In this document: positions 17,377 to 25,207 of the stretch, piece by piece
How the letters are laid out: the number at the start of each line of letters is the position of its first letter
Position numbering within the stretch: the stretch's first letter is position 1
Origin: QHXW01 sp963752965
GTDB lineage: Bacteria; Acidobacteriota; Terriglobia; Bryobacterales; Bryobacteraceae
DNA length: 64,000 bases
Assembly: GCA_963752965.1 (NCBI GenBank)
Contig: CAVWAJ010000007.1
Span: 62,001 to 126,000 of the forward strand
Reading direction: 5' to 3'
Translations under genes and position numbers: made by a program
Notes under the pieces: generated by a model
Told to the model about the DNA's origin: nothing
What the model saw: only the letters and a program-made list of their open reading frames with translations
Database searches by the model: none

Positions 17377-18992
17377 GCGTTCTTCCCGAGTAGCCTCTTC
17401 ATCCGGGCAACCAGTTCCATGGGGCTGAAGGGCTTGATCACGTAATCGTCAGCGCCCAGGCCAAATCCGCGGATGACATCGGTTTCCTGCTGTCGCGCGG
17501 TCAGCAGGATCACGCGAATCTCACGGGTCAACGGATCGTTTCGCAATGCGGAGAGCACCTCAAAGCCACTCCGGTTGGGCATATTGACGTCGAGAACCGC
17601 CATGTCCGGCTGCCAACTGCGAATGGTTTCTAGTGCGGCGCTGCCGTCGGTGGCCACGCGGCACTCGAATCCCGCGTTTCCCACGGCTGCTTCCACCAGC
17701 GCGCGAATCGTCGAGTCATCGTCCGCCACGACCACGCGCCGCTTTCCGCCTGCTGCTGGGGCGGCCTGCGGTGTGCGCCCGTGACCAGCGCGAGAAATCA
17801 CGAAGTAAGAACGCAGGATGACTTCTTCGGTAGTCCAGGGCGTGAACAGAAAATCTTCCGCCCCGCTATGCACCGGCTGTAGACCCACCAGCACTTCCCG
17901 CGGCCCAATGATTAAAACCGGTTTGTTCCACGAGGGGATGCTTCTCACTTCAGAGGCAACATTTAGCACCACGACGTCGAAGGGTCGAACCGTTTCCGCA
18001 TCCGGGAGCACGTCGGCACCCAGGTCCCGGGAAAACGCCTGGCAGTCATCCAACGCTTTGGCCAGACGGGCAGCCTCTTTCGCTTGGAAGCCCGCCAGCG
18101 CGAACCTTTTCCCGGAGAGAGCGGAAAGCACCGCTGGAGACGCCGTCTCCTGGCGCGCCGCCAAGAGTCCGAGCGCGACGTCGGCCGATTCCCTTTCCGG
18201 CAATTGTTCCGCCAACGGATGGGCACGCCGTTGCAGGTTTTCCCACGGGTCGGTTTTTGACTCGATCGATGCGCTAACTGGCCGGTCACTCGACTCCCGC
18301 GCCGCGGCGAACATCTGCGTCAGTCGCCGGAGCAGTTCCCGCGCACGCTCCGCTGAGCCGGAGCCATTCTGTTGTAGCACGGCTTCCAGTTCGCGCGCTG
18401 TTTCGGTAATCTCGGGGTATCCGACCGAACCCGCCGAGCCCGCCCAGCGATGCGCGGCCACGAGCGCCTCGGCAGGGTCAAGACCTGCGCCGAGTAGGCT
18501 CATCAGCCGGCCGCTCTGCTGTACGCCGTCGGCGACAAACTCCCGCCGAATCTCGCGGAGGGAAACACCGAGCTCCTCCGGTTCCGCGGCCCCTTGGAGC
18601 GCCAGGTCGGCGGTCTTCGGACTATGCGCGAGGTATTGCCGGATTAACGCGGGAAACGTGCGGGTATCGATTGGCTTTGTGATATAGCCGTCGCAACCGG
18701 CCTCGTATGCTTTCTTTTCATCCCCTCTCATCGCGAAGGCGGTGAGGGCGAGCACCATGATTTCGCGCGTGGCCGGATCGGACTTCAACTGCCGCGTCAA
18801 ATCCAAGCCGCTCATGCCTGGCAGCTGAACGTCCGTCAATATCAGCCCGGGCCGAAACTGCTGAAGTACTTCCAGAGCTTCCTCCGCGGTACTGGCGGTG
18901 CGTACATCAAATCCATGCCGTGACAACAGGATCTTGACTACCTTGAGGTTGACGGGAGTATCCTCCACGACAAGCACGGAATCGTTCGACAT
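17373..18992 (-). CDS. Multi-domain response regulator: receiver-HPt-degenerate receiver-receiver
   Basis: A 539-residue protein starting at ATG 18992 with GGAG 8 bp upstream. Domain order: receiver 1 (residues ~5-125, VLVVEDTPVN, phospho-Asp in LILTDVQLPG, Lys in YITKPI); an HPt-like helical segment (~150-240) with candidate His in AAHRWAGSAGSVGY; a degenerate receiver (~285-395) where the Asp position reads VVVLNVAS; and receiver 3 (~415-535, VVVADDDSTIR, MAVLDVNMPN, YVIKPFSPMELV). There is no DNA-binding or enzymatic output. It is first gene of the polysaccharide operon and stands divergent to a hybrid histidine kinase, a likely partner in a phosphorelay that regulates the complex post-translationally. 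Confidence 0.9.
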   Translation of the reverse strand: MSNDSVLVVEDTPVNLKVVKILLSRHGFDVRTASTAEEALEVLQQFRPGLILTDVQLPGMSGLDLTRQLKSDPATREIMVLALTAFAMRGDEKKAYEAGCDGYITKPIDTRTFPALIRQYLAHSPKTADLALQGAAEPEELGVSLREIRREFVADGVQQSGRLMSLLGAGLDPAEALVAAHRWAGSAGSVGYPEITETARELEAVLQQNGSGSAERARELLRRLTQMFAAARESSDRPVSASIESKTDPWENLQRRAHPLAEQLPERESADVALGLLAARQETASPAVLSALSGKRFALAGFQAKEAARLAKALDDCQAFSRDLGADVLPDAETVRPFDVVVLNVASEVRSIPSWNKPVLIIGPREVLVGLQPVHSGAEDFLFTPWTTEEVILRSYFVISRAGHGRTPQAAPAAGGKRRVVVADDDSTIRALVEAAVGNAGFECRVATDGSAALETIRSWQPDMAVLDVNMPNRSGFEVLSALRNDPLTREIRVILLTARQQETDVIRGFGLGADDYVIKPFSPMELVARMKRLLGKNA

Positions 18993-18995
18993 TCG

Positions 18996-19025
18996 AGTTA
19001 CTCCGGCAGACTAAGTTACTCAGGC
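18996..19025. repeat. Direct repeat AGTTACTC(C/A)GGC
   Basis: AGTTACTCCGGC at 18996-19007 recurs as AGTTACTCAGGC at 19014-19025, an 18 bp period, just upstream of the regulator ATG. Possible regulator-binding site. Confidence 0.5.
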
Positions 19026-19267
19026 GTCTTTCTCAGTGGAGGGACGCAGTTACCATGCAACGATCCCACGCGAGATAAACGAAATCTGTTTCGGTAACCG
19101 CTGAATCGCGTCGCTATTCGCAGATGCTCCACACTTAGCGCCATTTCAGTGTAGAGAGATAAAGGGACGGGTAACAAGTAAAAATAGATTGTTTCTAACG
19201 GTAAAAAACTGATGTTTCCCGTAGTAATTCAATGCAATTTACTTTGATTAATAGCAGTCGTTGTAAC

Positions 19268-19284
19268 TGTTGGAATTTCCAACA
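19268..19284. promoter_or_regulatory. Perfect 8 bp inverted repeat (candidate operator)
   Basis: TGTTGGAA-T-TTCCAACA is a perfect palindrome with a single central base in the AT-rich part of the divergent promoter region. It has the form of a dimeric regulator site; no T-run follows it, so it is not a terminator. Confidence 0.5.
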
Positions 19285-19288
19285 AGCC

Positions 19289-19320
19289 GGAGCGCTAACT
19301 TAGTTGCGGAGCGCTAACTT
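19289..19320. repeat. Direct repeat GGAGCGCTAACTT
   Basis: Two identical 13 bp copies at 19289-19301 and 19308-19320, a 19 bp period, start 4 bp after the inverted repeat. Near-two-turn spacing suggests cooperative binding on one face of the DNA. Confidence 0.55.
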
Positions 19321-19438
19321 CCGTCAACTTGCGGCAACTGTCAAAGCGATGGCATGCTCCGAATTGGGGCATTGCCGTGTAGCGTTGACGTGATGTAACC
19401 CTGGACCCTCCTTCAATTCGCAGGAGCTTACGAGACTA

Positions 19439-22105
19439 TTGCACAAAATGAAGCCGCAAAGAGCTCTGCCGAGTTACGGATTGCTCGCCAGCATACTGGT
19501 AATGTCCATCGAGTGCCCCTCTGCCGTTGCCCAGGGGAAGCCGTTGGAGGGCGCGGCCCAAGTCAGGAAACTTCCAGCAGCAGAAGCAGCGAAGGGGCTA
19601 CCGGTCCACTTACGCGGTGTGGTTACCTATTACGACCCCGGAGTGCCCGACCTTTTCGTTCAGGATGATACCGCCGGCATCTATGTCGCTTGCGACTCGC
19701 CTGTTCCCGTCGAGCGCGGGCAGGAAGTCGAACTCACCGGCATTACCGGGCCGGGCGACTTCGCGCCCGTGGTCCGCCACCCGCATTTTCGCGTCCTCGG
19801 CCCGGGCGAACTGCCAAAGCCGGTCTACCTGTCCGTCGCAGAGCTATTAACGGGCCGCGGGGACTCGCAGTGGATCGCCGGTGAGGGCGTCGTGAAGTCC
19901 GCCGTCATTGCAAATCGGCACCTCAATTTGACCGTGGCATCGGGCGGCGGCCAAATCAAACTGATCGTGCCGAAATTTCCGCAAGCCGGCCTCCAGCGGC
20001 TCGTGGAGGCCCGTATCCAGTTTCGCGGCGCCGCTGGAGTCACCTTTAACAATAAGAGGCAGTTGACCGGGCTCCTGGCCTTCATTCAGAGCCTCGAAGA
20101 CATAACCGTTGAGCCCCTCGTGGATGAGCCCACGCACAACATTCCTTCCCAATACACGCTGCGCCATCCGGACACGCTCTTGCAATTCTCACCCGCTGGC
20201 AATGAAAGCACTCGCGTGCGGGTGCGCGGCGTAGTTACGCTCCAGCAGTTGGGACACGCCCTCTTTCTTCAGGACGACGATCAGGGCTTGATGGTGCTCA
20301 CGCACCAGTTGGTCCGCGTCGAGCCCGGAGATCGTGTGGAAGCCCTGGGCTTTCCCGCTCTGGGTGAATTCGCGCCGGTCCTGCAAGATGCGGTTTTCCA
20401 GAAGATCGGGAAGGATCACCTGTCCAAGCCCATTCACGTGACGGCCGACGACATCCTTCGGGAAGGCGACTACGACGCTAGTCTGGTGGAAATCGACGCC
20501 CGTCTGCTCAGCCGCACCGAGGATGTGCATGGAGCATCGCTCGCCATGAAATCCGGGAATCGGATTTTCAACGCGCGCTTCGACCAGATCGGTCTCCCGG
20601 CTGGGGGTACGCTCGAAGAGGGCAGTGATCTCCGGCTGACAGGCATCTGCCAGGTCGAGGCCGGCGGCGAAGACAACCAGCCGCAATCGTTCCACCTTCT
20701 TCTCCGTTCCCCAGCCGATGTGGCCGTGTTGCATCGGCCCGGCTGGTGGACGCTGTCCCGCGCCGTCTGGATTCTAGGTTTCCTCGGTATTGGCGTGGTG
20801 GCAGCTCTGGCGTGGGTGATCCTGCTGCGGCGGCGCGTACAGGAGCAAACCGCGGAACTCCGCAGCGGCAACCGCCAGCTGTCGGCGGCCTTGGAGTCGG
20901 CCGAGCGGGCCCGGAAAATGGCCCAGGAAGCCAATCAGCTCAAGAGCGAGTTCCTCGCGAACATGAGCCACGAGATCCGCACACCCATGAACGGCATTCT
21001 CGGGATGACCGGCCTCGTGCTCGATACCGAACTCTCGGATGAGCAGCGCGAATATCTCAATGACGCATGGAAGTCTGCGGAATCGCTTCTGGCACTGCTG
21101 AACGACATCCTCGATTTCTCGAAGATCGAAGCGGGGCGCATGGAAATGGCCTCGATTCCCTTCTCTCTGCGGGAGTGCCTCAAGAATGCCGCGAGCGCTC
21201 TCAGTGTCAGCGCCGAACAGAAAGGCCTCAAACTCATGGTCGACGTGGCACCTGAGGTGCCGGACGCTCTCATCGGCGACCCCCTCCGGCTACGCCAGGT
21301 GCTGCTGAACCTGCTCAACAACGCGGTTAAATTCACCCATACCGGATCTGTCGAGATGCGTGCGGACCTTTACGAGCGCCGTGACGCAATCCTCACGCTG
21401 CATCTCTCGGTGAGCGACACCGGAGTCGGAATCCCACCGGACAAGATTGAAGCCATCTTTGAAGCCTTCCGCCAGGCGGATGGTTCGATTACCCGCCACT
21501 ACGGCGGAACCGGACTCGGATTGACCATTTGTTCGCGCCTCGTCAATCTGATGGGCGGCCGCGTGTGGGTGGAGAGCGAACCGGGCATGGGCAGCATCTT
21601 TCATTTCACGGCGGTGGTGCAAGAGACGGCCGAGCTCCCCGGCATTCGCGAAAGCGCTTCGAGCAAGCTGCCGATCCGCCCGCTCCGCGTTCTTCTCGCC
21701 GAGGACAATGCCGTCAATCGCACCATCACGTCCCGGATGTTGGGTAAACATGGACATTCCGTCACCGTCGCGGACAACGGACGCAAAGCGCTGATGTCCT
21801 GGGAAGAAAACGAGTTCGACGTCGTCCTCATGGACATCCAGATGCCGGTCATGGACGGCTTGGAATGCGCCACGGCCATTCGCCTGCGCGAACAGCGCCG
21901 CGGTGGCCATACCCCGATCGTCGCGTTGACCTCTCACGCCCTGGAACAGCATGAACAACGTTTTCTCACGGCTGGCATTGACGACTATCTCGCGAAACCG
22001 GTTCGATCGCAGGACCTGGATGCGGCCATCGCCCGCGCATTGACGGCACAGAGAGGCGGCTCGCGAAACGAGGGCGTCCCGGTAACGCCGCAGCCGGCGG
22101 GTTAG
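19439..22105 (+). CDS. Hybrid sensor histidine kinase/response regulator with duplicated periplasmic sensor
   Basis: Starts at TTG 19439 (AGGAG 12 bp upstream) or ATG 19448; about 888 residues. A signal-like N-terminus leads into a large periplasmic region containing two similar beta-rich modules: VHLRGVVTYYDPGVPDLFVQ (from ~57) and VRVRGVVTLQQLGHALFLQ (from ~262). One membrane helix (WILGFLGIGVVAALAWVILL) and a coiled coil follow. The kinase core has FLANMSHEIRTPMNGILGM (His ~511), an ATPase domain (LLNLLNNAVKFT, SDTGVGIPPDK, GGTGLGLTI) and a C-terminal receiver (VLLAEDNAVNR, phospho-Asp in VVLMDIQMPVMDG). It is divergent from the polysaccharide operon regulator and upstream of a diadenylate cyclase gene, which it may control or signal with. 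Confidence 0.95.
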   Translation: MHKMKPQRALPSYGLLASILVMSIECPSAVAQGKPLEGAAQVRKLPAAEAAKGLPVHLRGVVTYYDPGVPDLFVQDDTAGIYVACDSPVPVERGQEVELTGITGPGDFAPVVRHPHFRVLGPGELPKPVYLSVAELLTGRGDSQWIAGEGVVKSAVIANRHLNLTVASGGGQIKLIVPKFPQAGLQRLVEARIQFRGAAGVTFNNKRQLTGLLAFIQSLEDITVEPLVDEPTHNIPSQYTLRHPDTLLQFSPAGNESTRVRVRGVVTLQQLGHALFLQDDDQGLMVLTHQLVRVEPGDRVEALGFPALGEFAPVLQDAVFQKIGKDHLSKPIHVTADDILREGDYDASLVEIDARLLSRTEDVHGASLAMKSGNRIFNARFDQIGLPAGGTLEEGSDLRLTGICQVEAGGEDNQPQSFHLLLRSPADVAVLHRPGWWTLSRAVWILGFLGIGVVAALAWVILLRRRVQEQTAELRSGNRQLSAALESAERARKMAQEANQLKSEFLANMSHEIRTPMNGILGMTGLVLDTELSDEQREYLNDAWKSAESLLALLNDILDFSKIEAGRMEMASIPFSLRECLKNAASALSVSAEQKGLKLMVDVAPEVPDALIGDPLRLRQVLLNLLNNAVKFTHTGSVEMRADLYERRDAILTLHLSVSDTGVGIPPDKIEAIFEAFRQADGSITRHYGGTGLGLTICSRLVNLMGGRVWVESEPGMGSIFHFTAVVQETAELPGIRESASSKLPIRPLRVLLAEDNAVNRTITSRMLGKHGHSVTVADNGRKALMSWEENEFDVVLMDIQMPVMDGLECATAIRLREQRRGGHTPIVALTSHALEQHEQRFLTAGIDDYLAKPVRSQDLDAAIARALTAQRGGSRNEGVPVTPQPAG

Positions 22106-22178
22106 ACGCTCCCGGCCGGGGCTAATCTTTACATTTTCACCCCGGCCTCGGAGCCTTACGGCTGTGCCGCGCATCTAA

Positions 22179-22790
22179 GTGGGTGGGATATTCCTATTCG
22201 TGTTCCAAAATATTCTTTGCCAGATACCCGACTACGATCCGGACGCCGTGCTCCCCTTGATCGAGCTGGCCATCGAGATCGCGCGCGAAGGGCGCGAAGG
22301 CCGACGGATCGGGACTTTGTTCACATTCGGCGATGACGCTGCCGTGCTGGCCCGGTCCCGCGCGCTGATTCTCGACCCTCTCGCTGGTCATCCCGAGGGT
22401 GCCCGCCAGATGACGGACCCAAACCTGCGCGGCACCATCAAGGAACTGGCGCAGTTGGATGGGGCGTTCGTGGTAAATAGCGGCGGCGTTTTTGTGGCGG
22501 CTTGCCGGTATTTAAACAGCTCGCCCGCTCCGGACTTGGAGCTTCCAATGGGGCTCGGCAGCCGTCATTTGGCCGCCGCCGGCATCAGTGCGGTCACGAA
22601 AGCAGTTGGTGTAGTGGTGTCGGAGAGTTCAGTGGTGCGGATATTTTGTCACGGCGCCATGGTGGCCGAAATCATCCCGGAACTTTGGTTAATGAGCAGG
22701 GGATCCGTGCAGATGCGTGGCCCCGTTTCGGAAGAACGGGTCCGCGACCTTGCTGTCATCACTCCGCAACGGCGGCGCGGCCAAAACTGA
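22179..22790 (+). CDS. Diadenylate cyclase (DisA_N/DAC domain), c-di-AMP synthase
   Basis: About 203 residues from GTG 22179 (GTG 22200 is an alternative). Visible family motifs are EGREGRRIGTLFTFGDD, the leading helix IKELAQLDGAFVV with the DGA motif (~93), ELPMGLGSRHLAAAGIS containing the RHR-type motif (~127), and VGVVVSESSVVRIF. This is the nucleotidyltransferase fold that makes c-di-AMP from two ATP. The usual third residue of RHR is Leu here (SRHLAA). There are no transmembrane helices and no DNA-binding part, unlike CdaA and DisA, so it is a soluble stand-alone cyclase. It lies 73 bp after the hybrid kinase on the same strand and converges on the HDOD gene. Confidence 0.82.
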   Translation: MGGIFLFVFQNILCQIPDYDPDAVLPLIELAIEIAREGREGRRIGTLFTFGDDAAVLARSRALILDPLAGHPEGARQMTDPNLRGTIKELAQLDGAFVVNSGGVFVAACRYLNSSPAPDLELPMGLGSRHLAAAGISAVTKAVGVVVSESSVVRIFCHGAMVAEIIPELWLMSRGSVQMRGPVSEERVRDLAVITPQRRRGQN

Positions 22791-22814
22791 GGACGGATCA
22801 GTCCCGCTCTTGAC

Positions 22815-24053
22815 TCACGATTCTTCTTCTTTATCGATTTGCTTTTTGCACAGGCGCCGCCATTCCGGAACCCGAGCTGTCAATCCCAGCATCGTGACGT
22901 AGTTCATGTCCAGGTGCGCCCGTCCCGAGAAATCCCACGAATCAGTCAACTCGTGTTCCAGGGCGTCTGCCGCGTGAATGGCCGCCGCCGCAGTAAACGT
23001 GTTCGCTGAGTAGTCTCCGGGATTGTGGTGAAACGCCACCGCTTTACATACCAGATCCGGCAGCGCCCAAAGGTACAGCAGATAAGCCCCAATCTCGGCA
23101 TGGCTAGCGCCAAACATTTGCCGCTCTACTTCATAGCAGGGCGCGCCGTCTTTCTTTACCGTATTCAGGACGACTTCATACTCCTCGGGGCAGTTCGCGG
23201 CCAGAACCAGCTTGCCGACATCGTGCAACAAACCACCCACCAGACTGCTGTCGCAAACCTTCTTGGGAAGGTTCTCCGACTTGGCAATGGCGCTGGCCAC
23301 CAGGCCCGTCGTCATGCTGTGCCGGTGCAAGGCAGCGAGCAGAGATTGCGTCGCGCCCAGGCTCGGAAACCCCGAAAAGACACCAGTGGAAAGAGTCAGC
23401 GCGCGGAGCGTATCCACACCCAGGTAGACTGCGGCTTCGGTCGGGCTGGCAACGTAGCGGTATAACCCAAAGAACGCTGAGTTGGCTATTTGCAGAACCT
23501 TCGCCGACATGGCCACGTCCTGCGCAATAATGTCGCCCAGTTCGCGGCTGGACATTTCCGGATTATCCAGCGACGCTATTAACTGCGTGTGCACCGCGGG
23601 CAAACTGGGCAAAGATACAATCCGCGACATCAATTCCCTTAAGCCGGGAAGCGCCAGCATTTCCCGGATGTTCAGCGCCCGGTCCAGCGTGGATTTGAGT
23701 GCCGCGGAGTTGCAGGACTTCAGCAAATACTGGTGCGCGGTGGCCGCCGAACCAATAATCACGTCCTGCTCGACGGTGTCGGAGAGCACAATTCGCACAA
23801 CATCCGGATAGCGCTGAATCACTTCGGTCAACAAACCGGCGCCGCCCGAGCCGGGTAAATCCATGCCGGTCACGATGACATCGAAGGGGCCGGCGGCAAG
23901 CTGTTGGAGCGCTTCCTCCCCGGTACGGCTGAAGCCCATCTGCCACTCCGTGCGCATACCTTCGAGCGTTTGCCGCAGGCCGTCAAGGACCTTCTGGTCG
24001 GCGTGCACGAACAGAACGCGCTTCGATGTGGTGCGCGTTTCCTCACTCGGCAT
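22815..24053 (-). CDS. HDOD-domain protein with degenerate N-terminal receiver
   Basis: About 412 residues from ATG 24053, which has AAGGAA 10 bp upstream; an upstream ATG at 24071 is possible. Residues ~10-130 are a CheY-like receiver, but the acidic pair reads VLFVHADQKV and the phospho-Asp position reads VIVTGMDLPG, so phosphorylation is unlikely; the late lysine survives (YLLKSCN). Residues ~145-345 form an HDOD domain (LPSLPAVHTQLIASL, GGLLHDVGKLVLA, FHHNPGDYSA). HDOD proteins bind partners or nucleotides in signalling and usually lack hydrolase activity. It converges on the diadenylate cyclase gene with a 24 bp gap. A non-phosphorylated signalling adaptor is my reading. Confidence 0.9.
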   Translation of the reverse strand: MPSEETRTTSKRVLFVHADQKVLDGLRQTLEGMRTEWQMGFSRTGEEALQQLAAGPFDVIVTGMDLPGSGGAGLLTEVIQRYPDVVRIVLSDTVEQDVIIGSAATAHQYLLKSCNSAALKSTLDRALNIREMLALPGLRELMSRIVSLPSLPAVHTQLIASLDNPEMSSRELGDIIAQDVAMSAKVLQIANSAFFGLYRYVASPTEAAVYLGVDTLRALTLSTGVFSGFPSLGATQSLLAALHRHSMTTGLVASAIAKSENLPKKVCDSSLVGGLLHDVGKLVLAANCPEEYEVVLNTVKKDGAPCYEVERQMFGASHAEIGAYLLYLWALPDLVCKAVAFHHNPGDYSANTFTAAAAIHAADALEHELTDSWDFSGRAHLDMNYVTMLGLTARVPEWRRLCKKQIDKEEES

Positions 24054-24176
24054 AGAAATGCGTTCCTTCATATTCGCGTTTTATCGTCTTCCTTAGCACG
24101 CACCATTTTATATCGACCGCGACGCATCGCCTTGGGAAAAAGTCGCGGCTCCCACACGTATCGTGGTGATCTCGTG

Positions 24177-25133
24177 CTAAAGCCCAGCCTGGCTGCGCAC
24201 ATAGCGCGCCACCTGCTCGTGCGTCGCGAACCAAACATCCGGGCGCGAACGCATGTGGGCGATCAACTGCTCCAGCGCGGCAGCGCGTGAGCGGTGCCCC
24301 GTGATGTGTGGATGCATGGTCAGCACAAACAGCCCGCCTTCCTCGTAGGCGGCGTCAAACTCCGATTCGTAGATCTGGAGCACGAGGCCGGGCGATGGTA
24401 GCGTGCCGGCTGTCCCGCCGAAATACGCGTAATCATCCAGGATCCAACCGATAGGCACCTCGACCACCCCGGTCGGTTGGCCCGCCACCAGAACCTCATA
24501 AGCATCGTCGCTCGCCATCAAGCTGCTGTCGTAGAGAAAACCCGACTCCTTGACTTGCTGCATGGTGTATTGACTGAAGGCCCATGACGGCGCCCTGTAG
24601 CCGACCGGTCGTTTCCCCATCGACTTGGTCAGGCTTTCGATAGCGTCGTGCAACAAGCGCCGCTCTTCGGTTTCGTTGTTCAGCGCTGGAAGATCCTCGT
24701 GAATCCACCCGTGGACGCCGATTTCATGCCGGCCGCTCGCCATGATGTCGCGAACCATCTGCGGATGCAGCAAGTCGCTGACGGCGGGAATGAAAAACGA
24801 GGCGGGAACCTGGTACTTGTCCAGCACGCGAAGAATGCGCGGCAGGCCATCGATAGCTCCGTATTCGCCGACTGAAAGCTCGTTGGCGCCGAGGAGTCCC
24901 CGCGCTAGCGCATGGGTGGCGTTGTCGACGTCGAAGCTCAGCGCCACCGCGACCCGTGCGCCGTCCGGCCAGGACTTGGGCTTCAGCCGCTTCCCCGCAC
25001 TCACTCGCAAAAACTGCTCTTTGATTTGTCCGATGCTCAGTTTCGCGCCTGGCAGAGGATCAGGCGCGGGCTGCTGGGCCCAAGACAAAATCGAAAGGGC
25101 AAGCATCACGGCAATCGTCAAAGTACCTTTCAT
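24177..25133 (-). CDS. Secreted polysaccharide deacetylase family protein
   Basis: This 318-residue protein has a signal peptide (TIAVMLALSILSWAQ). The NodB-type domain shows ALSFDVDNATHAL (about 63-75), FFIPAVSDLLHP, the metal motif GVHGWIHEDLP (~140), GYRAPSW (~179) and the late LTMHPHITGHRSR. These resemble the PuuE/peptidoglycan-deacetylase branch, which uses SFDxD and YRAP motifs. It likely hydrolyses N-acetyl or amide groups on a glycan in the periplasm. GGAG lies 11 bp upstream of the ATG. It is divergent from the aldo/keto reductase gene (74 bp gap). It is the third exported deacetylase of the window, and not close in sequence to the other two. Confidence 0.9.
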   Translation of the reverse strand: MKGTLTIAVMLALSILSWAQQPAPDPLPGAKLSIGQIKEQFLRVSAGKRLKPKSWPDGARVAVALSFDVDNATHALARGLLGANELSVGEYGAIDGLPRILRVLDKYQVPASFFIPAVSDLLHPQMVRDIMASGRHEIGVHGWIHEDLPALNNETEERRLLHDAIESLTKSMGKRPVGYRAPSWAFSQYTMQQVKESGFLYDSSLMASDDAYEVLVAGQPTGVVEVPIGWILDDYAYFGGTAGTLPSPGLVLQIYESEFDAAYEEGGLFVLTMHPHITGHRSRAAALEQLIAHMRSRPDVWFATHEQVARYVRSQAGL

Positions 25134-25207
25134 AGTTGGCTGGACTCCTGGCTGAAGATCTTATCTCATGCGTCGCGGTGGCGGACGAGCTCCTCCGAGT
25201 GGTATCG

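Larger units (their letters stand above)
18993..19438. promoter_or_regulatory. Divergent intergenic region between polysaccharide operon and hybrid kinase
   Basis: This 446 bp gap separates two oppositely transcribed signalling genes. Its middle (about 19140-19290) is clearly more AT-rich than the flanking coding DNA. It holds a direct repeat near the regulator start, a 17 bp inverted repeat and a second direct repeat nearer the kinase. It most likely contains both promoters and regulator-binding sites; I cannot assign -35/-10 pairs with confidence. Confidence 0.6.

Noticed and set aside
19140..19290. AT-rich tract as a possible replication origin or riboswitch
   Set aside because: No DnaA-box cluster or conserved structured RNA could be recognised; it fits a divergent promoter better.
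21290..22174. Minus-strand frame opposite the hybrid kinase C-terminus
   Set aside because: The sense strand carries intact ATPase and receiver motifs; the antisense product is low-complexity Arg/His-rich.
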